Assembly (NCBI GenBank): GCA_040379385.1
Contig: JBEILF010000012.1
Location: forward strand, 1-30,789
Length of the DNA: 30,789 bases
Direction: 5' to 3'
Source of the DNA: UKL13-2 sp040379385
GTDB lineage: Bacteria; Pseudomonadota; Gammaproteobacteria; Burkholderiales; Usitatibacteraceae
How positions within the stretch are numbered: position 1 is the first letter of the stretch; every line of letters starts with the position of its first letter. Below are positions 7,114 to 14,824 of this stretch, piece by piece. A program made the translations under genes and the position numbers. Under the pieces are notes generated by a model. That model made no database searches and was not told the DNA's origin. It was given only the letters and a program-made list of their open reading frames with translations.

Positions 7114-7202
7114 GACTATGGTGATAAACTAGATTGTGCCATGAGTTGCGCAAACTGCCAAATCGTCAAGTTTTGATTTCATCCACAAGGTAGGAACAGT
7201 CA

Positions 7203-8576
7203 ATGAAGATCGCTGTGGTTGGCGCAGGAATTTCGGGGTTGTCGTGTGCATGGCTTTTGTCCAAGCACTCGTCACTGGCATCCGCGCCGCAGGTGACGCT
7301 TTTTGAAAAAAACGACTACCTTGGTGGACATACCAATACCATTGATGTCAACCTCGACGGTAAAAGCTTCCCGGTCGATACCGGCTTTCTAGTGTTCAAC
7401 CAGTGGACCTATCCGAACTTTATTCAGATGCTGCAGCACCTAGGGGTCCATACGGCGCAATCAGACATGTCATTCGGAATCAAGCTGACCGACCCGAGTG
7501 GGCGAAGTCGCCTCGAGTGGTGCGGTTCAGATGACATTTTCACAGTGTTTGCGCAGCCGAGCAATCTGTTCAAGCCCGCGTTTCTCGGCATGTTGTGGGA
7601 TCTGCTGCGATTCAATAAGGCCGCGACGGAGATGTCGGCGCACAAGGCCAAATTGTCCGGAACGCTCGGAGAGTATCTCGATACACATCGGTTCGGTAGG
7701 GCATTCCGTGACTGGTACTTGGTTCCGATGGCAGCCTGTATCTGGTCGACACCGACTAAACAAATTGCAAATTTTCCGCTCGCCACGTTCATCACCTTCT
7801 GCGCAAATCACGGACTAATCTCGGTTAACAACAGGCCTAAGTGGCGGACCATCAAAGGCGGTGCGCGTCACTACGTGGAGAAACTACGCGCGCAACTCAA
7901 CGATATCCGACTAAACGCCAAGATTAGCGCCATCCGGCGAAGATCCAATGGTGTCGGTATCATCACGGCATCAGGCGAAGAAATGTTTGATCAAGTGGTG
8001 ATGGCAGGTCACTCCGATGAGTCGCTGGCCTTGCTGGCTGATCCCAGCTCGGATGAGCGTCGCGTGTTGCGTGCGATTCGTTACCTCCCCAACACCGCCG
8101 TGCTGCATACAGACCGGGCACTGTTACCCGACCGAAAACGCGCGTGGGCATCATGGAATTATCACGCGGCCTTCAAACATCAATCGAGCCAAAATGATTC
8201 GCCGGTGTCCTTGACGTACTTGCTTAACAAGCTGCAACCATTGCCGTTCACCTCGCCCATTATGGTCACCATGAATCCTTTGCAAACGATAGACCCAGCC
8301 AAAGTGATCAAGACCATCAGTTACGACCATCCGCTATTCCTACCGGAAAGTGTCGGTGCAAAACGTGACTTGCGCAAACTTCAAGGCACCAATAACACCT
8401 GGTTCGCAGGCGCATGGACGCGTTACGGTTTTCATGAGGATGGTTTGATGTCGGGTATTGCGGTTGCTCGCGCACTGGGCGCTAAAACCCCATGGGAGAC
8501 GAATACTCCTGCTGCAAACGACCTATTGTCGGCCTATCCCGGCGTCGATGATTCACTCCCACTAGCGGGTGTGTAG
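7203..8576 (+). CDS. FAD-dependent amine-oxidase-like flavoprotein (COG2907)
   Basis: A 457-residue Rossmann flavoprotein: G7-A-G-I-S-G12 binds the FAD pyrophosphate, E35-K-N opens the ribose-binding strand, and G41-G-H-T-N-T plus D59-T-G-F-L-V-F-N follow as in the COG2907 group. The C-terminal FAD motif is N-T-W-F-A-G-A-W-T-R-Y-G-F-H-E-D-G (near 397–415). A ribosome site (AAGGTAGGAA) precedes the ATG. It is the first gene of the operon and only 5 bp from DUF1365. In alphaproteobacteria and other lineages this flavoprotein, DUF1365 and a cyclopropane synthase-like methyltransferase occur together, with roles assigned in making methylated or furan fatty acids. The exact redox step here is inferred, not seen. 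Confidence 0.85.
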   Translation: MKIAVVGAGISGLSCAWLLSKHSSLASAPQVTLFEKNDYLGGHTNTIDVNLDGKSFPVDTGFLVFNQWTYPNFIQMLQHLGVHTAQSDMSFGIKLTDPSGRSRLEWCGSDDIFTVFAQPSNLFKPAFLGMLWDLLRFNKAATEMSAHKAKLSGTLGEYLDTHRFGRAFRDWYLVPMAACIWSTPTKQIANFPLATFITFCANHGLISVNNRPKWRTIKGGARHYVEKLRAQLNDIRLNAKISAIRRRSNGVGIITASGEEMFDQVVMAGHSDESLALLADPSSDERRVLRAIRYLPNTAVLHTDRALLPDRKRAWASWNYHAAFKHQSSQNDSPVSLTYLLNKLQPLPFTSPIMVTMNPLQTIDPAKVIKTISYDHPLFLPESVGAKRDLRKLQGTNNTWFAGAWTRYGFHEDGLMSGIAVARALGAKTPWETNTPAANDLLSAYPGVDDSLPLAGV

Positions 8577-8581
8577 ACGAG

Positions 8582-9364
8582 ATGCGCTTTCTAGCCGAAA
8601 TTTGCCTGGGCAAAGTGATGCATCGGCGCTTACGCCCAGCGACGCACCAGTTTTCCTACGGAGTTTTTTTTCTACGACTGCCGCTATCGCAGTGGAAGGC
8701 CGCAGGCAACCGCTGGTTCTCTGTGGATCGCTTTAACCTTCTTTCGCTTCGCACCCACGACTATGGCGCACGCGATGGGACAAGTGTTGAGCAATGGGCG
8801 CGGGCGCTACTGGAAACGAACGGATTAACGGCTGCTGACGGTGAAATTGTGTTGCAGACCTTTCCACGCCTGCTTGGGTATGTTTTTAATCCGATTTCGA
8901 TTTACTTCTGCTACGATAAGAAGGGTGTCATGCGCGCGGCAATTTGTGAGGTGAGTAATACCTTTGGCGAGCGCCACAACTATCTTATTGCCCATGGAAA
9001 TGGTGAGCCGATCCTGACAGCCGATTGGCTCGTTGCGCGCAAGGTATTCCACGTGTCGCCGTTTTGTGAAATTCGCGGCTACTATCGCTTTCGGTTTGAG
9101 CAAGATGCCGGATGCGCGTTTGCACAGATTGATCACTACGATGGCAGTGGGGATGAAGATAAATTGATTGTCACCACCATTCACGGTACGCCACGGTCGC
9201 TCACGAGCGCCAGCGCGATCTCTACTTTCCTAACGTTTCCGCTCATGACCCTTGGTGTAGTCGCCCGCATACACTGGCAGGCGTGGAAGCTGTGGAGGAA
9301 GAGTGTGCCATTTTTTGCAAAACCCGAGCCGCCAAGTTTGCCGACCACTCGTAGCTATCCGTAA
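8582..9364 (+). CDS. DUF1365 family protein
   Basis: A 260-residue protein of the DUF1365 (COG3496) family. Family hallmarks are the early H-R-R-L-R-P-A-T-H-Q-F-S-Y (14–26), the L-L-G-Y-V-F-N-P-I-S-I-Y-F-C-Y block (97–111), E-V-S-N-T-F-G-E-R-H-N-Y-L and K-V-F-H-V-S-P-F. A hydrophobic stretch near 210–230 (F-L-T-F-P-L-M-T-L-G-V-V-A) may touch the membrane. The biochemical function of the family is not known to me; it is nearly always encoded between the COG2907 flavoprotein and the methyltransferase, as here, so it probably serves the same acyl-chain modification. Confidence 0.88.
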   Translation: MRFLAEICLGKVMHRRLRPATHQFSYGVFFLRLPLSQWKAAGNRWFSVDRFNLLSLRTHDYGARDGTSVEQWARALLETNGLTAADGEIVLQTFPRLLGYVFNPISIYFCYDKKGVMRAAICEVSNTFGERHNYLIAHGNGEPILTADWLVARKVFHVSPFCEIRGYYRFRFEQDAGCAFAQIDHYDGSGDEDKLIVTTIHGTPRSLTSASAISTFLTFPLMTLGVVARIHWQAWKLWRKSVPFFAKPEPPSLPTTRSYP

Positions 9365-9418
9365 CCAAAATAACGGCCGGTCCGAGTTTCCCACTATTCG
9401 AATCGCAGTCAAACGTGT

Positions 9419-10648
9419 ATGTCAACCCAAGAATACCCCGTCGCTAACGAAACACTTCCCGGGTACTTGCCCGCATCAGCCAAGCTGCTTTATCGGGTGT
9501 TAACCAACATCGATACGGGTGTGCTCACCTTCACCTCGCCGGAGGGAAACACCACAACCTTCAAAGGGGTTCATGATGGTCCGCATGCCGATCTTCGTTT
9601 TGCTGACTGGGATGTCGCCAAGGAGGTGCTGAAGTCTGCCGAGATCGGTCTCTCTGAGTGTTACAGGGATCACCGACTGTTTACTTCCAATCTCACCGCT
9701 TTCTTGACACTCTGCGCGCTCAACCAGCGGGCATTGGAGAAAGTGTTTTACGGCAAACCTTTGGTCGCTCTGTTCTTCCGCATCAAACACCTGCTCCGCA
9801 GTAACACACGCAGCGGATCGAAGAGAAACATATCTGCGCATTACGATCTGTCGAACGACTTCTACAAGCTGTGGCTTGATCCTACCATGACCTACTCGGC
9901 TGCGATATTCTCTGGCGACTATACACTCCCATTGGAGATCGCTCAGACAGCAAAGTACGAACGAATTTTGCAACTGCTTGATCCTAAGCCGGGTGAGACG
10001 ATCCTAGAAGTTGGCTGCGGGTGGGGCGGGTTTGCTGAACACGCGGCTAAAACCCGCAGGGTCAAGGTCCACGGTATCACTCTCTCACGCGAACAACTCG
10101 CGTTTGCAAAAACCCGTATTGCGGCGGCGGGTATCGCCGACAAGGCAAGCTTCGAGCTCATCGATTATCGCGACGTGACCGCGCATTACGATCACGTTGT
10201 ATCCATCGAGATGTTTGAGGCCGTTGGTGAGCGCTTCTGGCCAACTTATTTCAAGGCCGTACATGACCGTCTGAAACCGGGCGGCAGAGCGGTGGTGCAG
10301 ACAATCACCATCGATGAAGCCGCATTTGCGCGCTACCGGGCCACTAGTGACTTTATTCGTGAGTACATTTTCCCGGGCGGCATGCTGGCACCCGTAAATC
10401 GTTTTGTTTCCGACGCAAAACACGCCGGGCTTGAAGCTGGCGAACCGTATCTGTTTGGCAAAGACTACGCCGAGACGCTGCGTCGCTGGCTGCAAGGCGT
10501 CAATGCTCAAGCGGAAAAAATCAAGCCGCTTGGGTTTGATGAAAAGTTTCTGCAGATATGGCGCTTCTACCTTTGTTACTGCGAGGCGGGGTTTGAATCC
10601 GGTCGAACTGACGTGATGCAGGTCATGCTTACGCGAGTCAAACATTAA
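9419..10648 (+). CDS. Cyclopropane-fatty-acyl-phospholipid synthase family methyltransferase
   Basis: A 409-residue S-adenosylmethionine methyltransferase acting on unsaturated phospholipid acyl chains. The SAM loop is V198-G-C-G-W-G-G204; H141-Y-D-L-S-N-D-F-Y, E264-M-F-E267-A-V-G, F312-I-R-E-Y-I-F-P-G-G and the C-terminal R-F-Y-L-C-Y-C-E-A-G-F are family landmarks. Aligned by eye to E. coli Cfa, the bicarbonate ligands E239, I268 and Y317 are kept (E267, I296, Y350), but C139 is Ala161 and H266 is Gln294. This argues against simple cyclopropane formation and for a methyl-branching or furan-precursor activity, as proposed for operon relatives. A 54-bp gap, the largest in the operon, separates it from DUF1365. 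Confidence 0.88.
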   Translation: MSTQEYPVANETLPGYLPASAKLLYRVLTNIDTGVLTFTSPEGNTTTFKGVHDGPHADLRFADWDVAKEVLKSAEIGLSECYRDHRLFTSNLTAFLTLCALNQRALEKVFYGKPLVALFFRIKHLLRSNTRSGSKRNISAHYDLSNDFYKLWLDPTMTYSAAIFSGDYTLPLEIAQTAKYERILQLLDPKPGETILEVGCGWGGFAEHAAKTRRVKVHGITLSREQLAFAKTRIAAAGIADKASFELIDYRDVTAHYDHVVSIEMFEAVGERFWPTYFKAVHDRLKPGGRAVVQTITIDEAAFARYRATSDFIREYIFPGGMLAPVNRFVSDAKHAGLEAGEPYLFGKDYAETLRRWLQGVNAQAEKIKPLGFDEKFLQIWRFYLCYCEAGFESGRTDVMQVMLTRVKH

Positions 10649-10662
10649 CGATTGGGGGTTAT

Positions 10663-11220
10663 ATGAATTCACTGAGTTTTCGGAAAGTCGCCGCCGGGGT
10701 GGTCGCATTCCTCGGTCTATCGACAATAATGGTTGAGGCACAATCCACCGGTCTTCCCGCGCCGATCAGTGCTGACGTACTGGGCGACAAAACCCTCACG
10801 CGTCGTGGCGAGGCTGTGATGCGATTTTTTGGTTTGAAGGTTTATGACATTCGCCTATGGACGCCTGACCGGCCACATCGTGACGATGAATTTTTTGCGT
10901 TGGAGCTTGTCTACGATCTAGGTTTGAAGGGGGCGGACATCGCCAGACGCAGCGCGGAAGAGATGCGCAAGATTGGTTACACCGATGAGGCAAAACTCAA
11001 GCGATGGACCGAAATAATGACCAAAGTGTTTCCCGATGTGAAACAAGGTGACACGTTGGTCGGTGTATCAGTGCCGGGCAAGGAGGCGCGTTTCTACTCG
11101 CGCGAGAAGTTTATCGCGGCGGTGCCCGACCCCGAGTTTGCCAAGGCATTTTTTGGCATCTGGCTGTCGGAAAAAACCAGCGAACCACGTCTGCGTGAGC
11201 GGCTGTTGGGCGGAAAATAG
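10663..11220 (+). CDS. Exported chalcone-isomerase-like protein
   Basis: A 185-residue protein with a signal peptide (R7-K8 then a hydrophobic core 9–24, probable cleavage after V-E-A26). The mature part has A-D-V-L-G-D-K-T-L-T-R-R-G-E-A-V-M-R-F-F-G-L-K-V-Y-D-I-R-L-W and a C-terminal F-A-K-A-F-F-G-I-W-L block, typical of the bacterial chalcone isomerase-like family (Chalcone_3). Relatives of this fold in plants bind fatty acids, so a periplasmic lipid-binding role beside the methyltransferase is plausible; no catalytic residues can be assigned. A GGGGG ribosome site precedes the ATG. It lies 14 bp behind the methyltransferase. Confidence 0.75.
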   Translation: MNSLSFRKVAAGVVAFLGLSTIMVEAQSTGLPAPISADVLGDKTLTRRGEAVMRFFGLKVYDIRLWTPDRPHRDDEFFALELVYDLGLKGADIARRSAEEMRKIGYTDEAKLKRWTEIMTKVFPDVKQGDTLVGVSVPGKEARFYSREKFIAAVPDPEFAKAFFGIWLSEKTSEPRLRERLLGGK

Positions 11221-11231
11221 ACGCGCCTGAT

Positions 11232-12584
11232 ATGTCATCTTCCCCCATCATCCAAGCTAGGACAAGCACCTGGCGGTTGATCGCATACTCGCTCGCCTCG
11301 ATTCCGCTGGCGATGGCGGCGTTGCCAATTTACGTCAACGTACCAAAGTTTTACGCGGACGTGATTGGCGTGAGCCTGACAGCCATCGGCGGGTTGCTGC
11401 TGGCGGCAAGAGTATTTGATGCCGTACAAGACCCGCTGCTTGGCTACTGGAGTGATCGCACCCGCCATTCAAAATGGGGTCGTTTTGTCTGGGTGATTGC
11501 AGGCGCGCCGTTGCTCGCCGCAGCGATGCTTGGTTTATTCAATCCCCCCATTTTGTCCACCAACCTGATGATGTGGTGGCTGGTCGTCATGCTGCTGTTG
11601 GTCTACACGGCATTCTCGATGCTGCAAATCAGTTATCAGGCCTACGGCGCGGAAATTTCTGACGATCCAGTGGAACGAACGCGTGTGGTCTCGTTTCGCG
11701 AGGGCTTCGGGCTCATTGGGGTATTCCTTGCCGCAGCCTTGCCGCAGATGTTGTCGAACCAATACGGGCCACGCGAGGGCTATGCGATCTTTGCCATGAT
11801 CTTCATTCCGTTTGTGTTGGTGATGGCGGCGTTAACCGTGTGGTTGTCGCCGCCACCGCAGACACGGGTTTCGACGGTGAGCAAAGGCGCTTTCTCGAAT
11901 ATGTTGTTGCCGTTAAAGAATACGCGCTTCAAAAGCCTTTTGTTGGTGTTTGTGTTTAACGGCATCGCGGCATCAATCCCCGCGACATTGGTGCTGTTCT
12001 TTATCGAGGACGTGATTAAGGCACCGGCGCAGGCTGCCGTATTCCTAATTGCCTACTTCGCCGCCGGCGCGGCTGGCATGCCTCTGTGGGTTTGGCTGTC
12101 GGCGCGTATCGGCAAAGGCCGCGCGTGGCTGGTCGGTATGCTCGTGTCGATAGTCGCCTTCGTCTGGGCATTCATGTTGGGTGCTGGTGATGTCGTGGCT
12201 TTTGGCATTATCTGTGTGTTGTCCGGTCTTGGATTAGGTGCAGACTTGGCGTTGCCGCCGTCAATATTAGCGGATGTGATTGATGACGATGAGCGCGCGG
12301 GCCACGGCAGAAACGAGGGTTCCTATTTCGGCCTTTGGAACTTGGTGACGAAGATGAATCTGGCGTTGGCAGCCGGTATCGCGTTACCTTCACTGGCGAT
12401 GCTGGGATATGTGCCGCAAGGCAACAATTCCGGCCAATCCCTCACCTACCTAGCGGCGATCTATGCATTGTTACCATGTATGTTGAAAGCCATTGCGGCG
12501 GCGGCATTGCTGTACTCACCGTTTGCTAGAAGTGTCGCCAAAACTGGTGGCGCTGTTCCTTTCGCACAGCGAGTAAATCCATGA
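11232..12584 (+). CDS. MFS transporter of the glycoside–pentoside–hexuronide (MFS_2) type
   Basis: A 450-residue membrane protein with about 12 hydrophobic segments. The loop after helix 2 reads D63-A-V-Q-D67-P-L-L-G-Y-W-S-D-R-T-R-H-S-K-W-G-R, the signature of GPH cation symporters (MelB type), including the aspartates that coordinate Na+ or H+. Sugar transport is the classic function, but the same family contains lysophospholipid carriers (MFSD2A), and the surrounding genes concern lipids, so lipid or fatty-acid movement is the more attractive guess. The stop overlaps the next start by 4 bp (ATGA). Confidence 0.82.
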   Translation: MSSSPIIQARTSTWRLIAYSLASIPLAMAALPIYVNVPKFYADVIGVSLTAIGGLLLAARVFDAVQDPLLGYWSDRTRHSKWGRFVWVIAGAPLLAAAMLGLFNPPILSTNLMMWWLVVMLLLVYTAFSMLQISYQAYGAEISDDPVERTRVVSFREGFGLIGVFLAAALPQMLSNQYGPREGYAIFAMIFIPFVLVMAALTVWLSPPPQTRVSTVSKGAFSNMLLPLKNTRFKSLLLVFVFNGIAASIPATLVLFFIEDVIKAPAQAAVFLIAYFAAGAAGMPLWVWLSARIGKGRAWLVGMLVSIVAFVWAFMLGAGDVVAFGIICVLSGLGLGADLALPPSILADVIDDDERAGHGRNEGSYFGLWNLVTKMNLALAAGIALPSLAMLGYVPQGNNSGQSLTYLAAIYALLPCMLKAIAAAALLYSPFARSVAKTGGAVPFAQRVNP

Positions 12585-13141
12585 ACTCCAAGAATGTGAT
12601 GTTGAAGTGTTTCTCAAATTGGCAAATGTGGTTCGCAGTCGCGCTGCTGACGTTGATGTCAGGCTGTGCGTCGGCCCCCAAACCTGCTGACTATGCGCAG
12701 GAGAAACCCACGCTGGATTTACGCCAGTACTTCAGCGGCACGGTGGATGGCTGGGGTTATGTGAAGGACCGCTCGGGCAAAGTGGTCAGGCGTATGTATG
12801 TTGAAATCGTTTGTACATGGAGCGGCGACGACGGTACGCTTGATGAATCGTTCAAGTGGTCGGATGGCAAGACAGAAAAGCGCATCTGGAAACTTCGCAA
12901 GGATGGTGATCGGTATATTGGCACGGCAGGCGACGTAGTCGGCGTAGCCACTGGTGCGGCGAGTGGTAACGCGCTGCAATGGAATTACGTGCTGCGCCTT
13001 CCGCCCGAGCAGGGCAGTTACGAAGTCAATATGGACGACTGGATGTGGCTCATTGATGATAAAACACTCGCCAACCAAACTGTGATGACCAAGTTCGGCA
13101 TCAAGTTCGCCGAGATTAATATTTTTTTCCGCAAGCGGTAG
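12581..13141 (+). CDS. DUF3833 family lipoprotein
   Basis: A 186-residue protein with a lipoprotein signal: hydrophobic core 17–26 and lipobox M-S-G-C29, followed by a short Pro/Ala linker. The mature domain has F-S-G-T-V-D-G-W-G, a R-M-Y-V-E-I-V-C-T-W stretch, F-K-W-S-D-G-K-T-E-K-R-I-W and a late M-D-D-W-M-W-L-I-D-D-K-T-L-A-N motif, all characteristic of DUF3833. No enzymatic residues are evident; a lipocalin-like beta-rich fold is possible. It overlaps the transporter gene by 4 bp and precedes the SDR by 9 bp, so it is part of the same transcript. Confidence 0.82.
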   Translation: MNSKNVMLKCFSNWQMWFAVALLTLMSGCASAPKPADYAQEKPTLDLRQYFSGTVDGWGYVKDRSGKVVRRMYVEIVCTWSGDDGTLDESFKWSDGKTEKRIWKLRKDGDRYIGTAGDVVGVATGAASGNALQWNYVLRLPPEQGSYEVNMDDWMWLIDDKTLANQTVMTKFGIKFAEINIFFRKR

Positions 13142-13150
13142 AAAGCCTTT

Positions 13151-13930
13151 ATGAGTCTGAATAACAAGATCACCGACTGGTCATCCAAACGCGTCTGGAT
13201 TATCGGCGCTTCTACCGGCATCGGTGCCGCGTTGGCCGAGTTGCTGCACTCGCGCGGAGCCAAAGTGGCGGTATCGGCACGTAGCGCCGACAAGTTAGTC
13301 GCAATGGTGACGCGCTTCGGGAAGAAGAGTGCGCTTGCCCTGCCGCTCGACATTACCAAGGTAGACACCATCAAGGCAGCTGAGGCCGAATTGATCGCCA
13401 AGTGGGGCGGTTACGATTTAGTGGTTTTTATGGCGGGCGACTACACCGCGATGCGTGCCTGGGAACTTGATCTGAAAGTTGCCCAGCAGATGATCGATAT
13501 CAACTGGGGCGGCTTTATGAATGGCCTGTCAGTGGTGATTCCGACCCTCATGAAACGCAAGGCGGGTGGTATCGCGCTGGTATCTTCGGTTGCAGGGTAC
13601 CGTGGTCTGCCAAAGTCGCTTGTTTACGGGCCAACCAAAGCGGCGCTGATCAATCTGGCGGAAACGTTGTACCTTGACCTGAAAGACAAGGGCCTTGATA
13701 TCTACGTAGTTAATCCGGGTTTTGTGAAAACACCGATGACGGACAAGAACGACTTTGAAATGCCCTCTATCATCACGCCTGAGGCAGCCGCGCTGGAAAT
13801 TGAAAAGGGATTCGCCAAAGGCGAATTTGAAATACACTTCCCGAAACGCTTCACTAACATGCTCAAAACCTTGCGTCACCTGCCGTACTCGTTGTATTTT
13901 CCGGCAATCAAGAAATCGACCAAACTCTAA
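13151..13930 (+). CDS. Short-chain dehydrogenase/reductase
   Basis: A 259-residue classical SDR. The NAD(P) motif is G19-A-S-T-G-I-G25, the active-site residues are N118, S145 or S146 (L-V-S-S-V-A-G), Y159 and K163 (Y-G-P-T-K). The Arg-rich S-A-R-S-A-D-K after the second strand favours NADP(H). It reduces or oxidises a hydroxyl/keto group on an unknown substrate; in this operon a modified acyl chain or aldehyde intermediate is a reasonable inference. The C-terminus carries a basic, hydrophobic tail (N-M-L-K-T-L-R-H-L-P-Y-S-L-Y-F-P-A) that may touch the membrane. Confidence 0.9.
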   Translation: MSLNNKITDWSSKRVWIIGASTGIGAALAELLHSRGAKVAVSARSADKLVAMVTRFGKKSALALPLDITKVDTIKAAEAELIAKWGGYDLVVFMAGDYTAMRAWELDLKVAQQMIDINWGGFMNGLSVVIPTLMKRKAGGIALVSSVAGYRGLPKSLVYGPTKAALINLAETLYLDLKDKGLDIYVVNPGFVKTPMTDKNDFEMPSIITPEAAALEIEKGFAKGEFEIHFPKRFTNMLKTLRHLPYSLYFPAIKKSTKL

Positions 13931-13938
13931 GTTCTCCC

Positions 13939-14364
13939 GTGCCCACGCCACTGAAGCGATTTGTCTCGTACTGGAACAACCTTACCGCTGCCGATGTGGC
14001 GCGGCTGGAAGAGTTCTACACCGAAAATGCGGTATTCCAAGACCCTTTCAACCAGGTGCAAGGGCACGCGGCGATCAAACGCATTTTTGATGATATGTTT
14101 GTGCGGCTACTCGATCCCAGATTTGTCATCACCGAAACCATCGAGCAGGACAACCGCGCACTGCTGGTGTGGGACTTTAGTTTTCGTATCAAGGCGCTCA
14201 ACCCGTCGCTGAAACGCACCATTCGCGGCACGTCGCTGATTCGTTTTGCGGCAGACGGCCGCGCCTTGTCACATCGAGATTATTGGGATGCAGCAGGTGA
14301 GCTGTATGAACAACTGCCAGTGATTGGTAGCATAATGCGCGCGCTTAAACGGCGGATGGCGTAG
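13939..14364 (+). CDS. NTF2-like (SnoaL-type) protein, last gene of the operon
   Basis: A 141-residue small alpha+beta barrel protein starting with GTG 8 bp after the SDR. The pattern F-Y-T-E-N-A-V-F-Q-D-P-F-N-Q-V-Q-G-H-A-A-I-K-R-I-F-D-D-M, then the paired beta-strand region ending R-D-Y-W-D-A-A-G-E-L-Y-E, is typical of the nuclear-transport-factor-2/SnoaL family. These proteins bind small hydrophobic ligands or act as isomerases or cyclases. It is often paired with SDR and DUF3833 genes in the same operon type. Its specific reaction is unknown. Confidence 0.8.
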   Translation: MPTPLKRFVSYWNNLTAADVARLEEFYTENAVFQDPFNQVQGHAAIKRIFDDMFVRLLDPRFVITETIEQDNRALLVWDFSFRIKALNPSLKRTIRGTSLIRFAADGRALSHRDYWDAAGELYEQLPVIGSIMRALKRRMA

Positions 14365-14824
14365 AGGCTGCATAAAAACAAGCGCACCATGTGTTGGGCA
14401 TCCTCAGGCAAAAATGGCTGGAAACGCCCGCCGAACCTAGCTGCAATATCGAATAAATCCAAAAACCGTCGCGAGCGGGCGGACTTGGCGGAGAGGAGCG
14501 GATACGTTTCCATTGTACGGTGTACACCGTGTTCGACAAGTTCGCCTGCGAACTAGCCTGAACATTTCATGGCGGCGCGTTCGAAAGCGGGCGAGTAGGT
14601 GAACAGGCGAGCGGTTTTTTGCCTGACCGACCACAGCATAGCGGGCTATGCTTCGGCAGCAAGGCGCAACATTGCCGTCCAATCGCCCGAAAGCAAACCT
14701 GCAGCACGCATCCACAGCAAGAGAGAAACAAGCCTAATTGGTATGCCAATCGCCCAGAGGCAACGCCCTTGTAAGCAACCAGCGACCGATGAAATATTCA
14801 GACTAGGTTGATACAAGGTTTGGG
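14365..14824. other. 460-bp non-coding island rich in palindromes
   Basis: No convincing gene is found between the operon end and dolP. Four inverted repeats are visible: ACGGTGTACACCGT (14517–14530, perfect), AGTTCGCCTGCGAACT (14539–14554, 7-bp stem), an 8-bp stem with 2-nt loop at 14635–14652 (AGCATAGC/GCTATGCT) and ATTGGTATGCCAAT (14737–14750, 5-bp arms). A minus-strand frame starting with ATG at 14513, next to the first palindrome, encodes M-E-T-Y-P-L-L-S-A-K but is not recognisable and runs into the upstream gene; it may be a gene remnant. Confidence 0.5.
14517..14530. promoter_or_regulatory. Perfect 14-bp palindrome ACGGTGTACACCGT
   Basis: The 14 bases are identical on both strands, which fits a dimeric repressor site. 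It lies just upstream of the minus-strand ATG at 14513. No regulator gene is adjacent apart from the distant tetR, whose presumed site is different. Confidence 0.35.
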
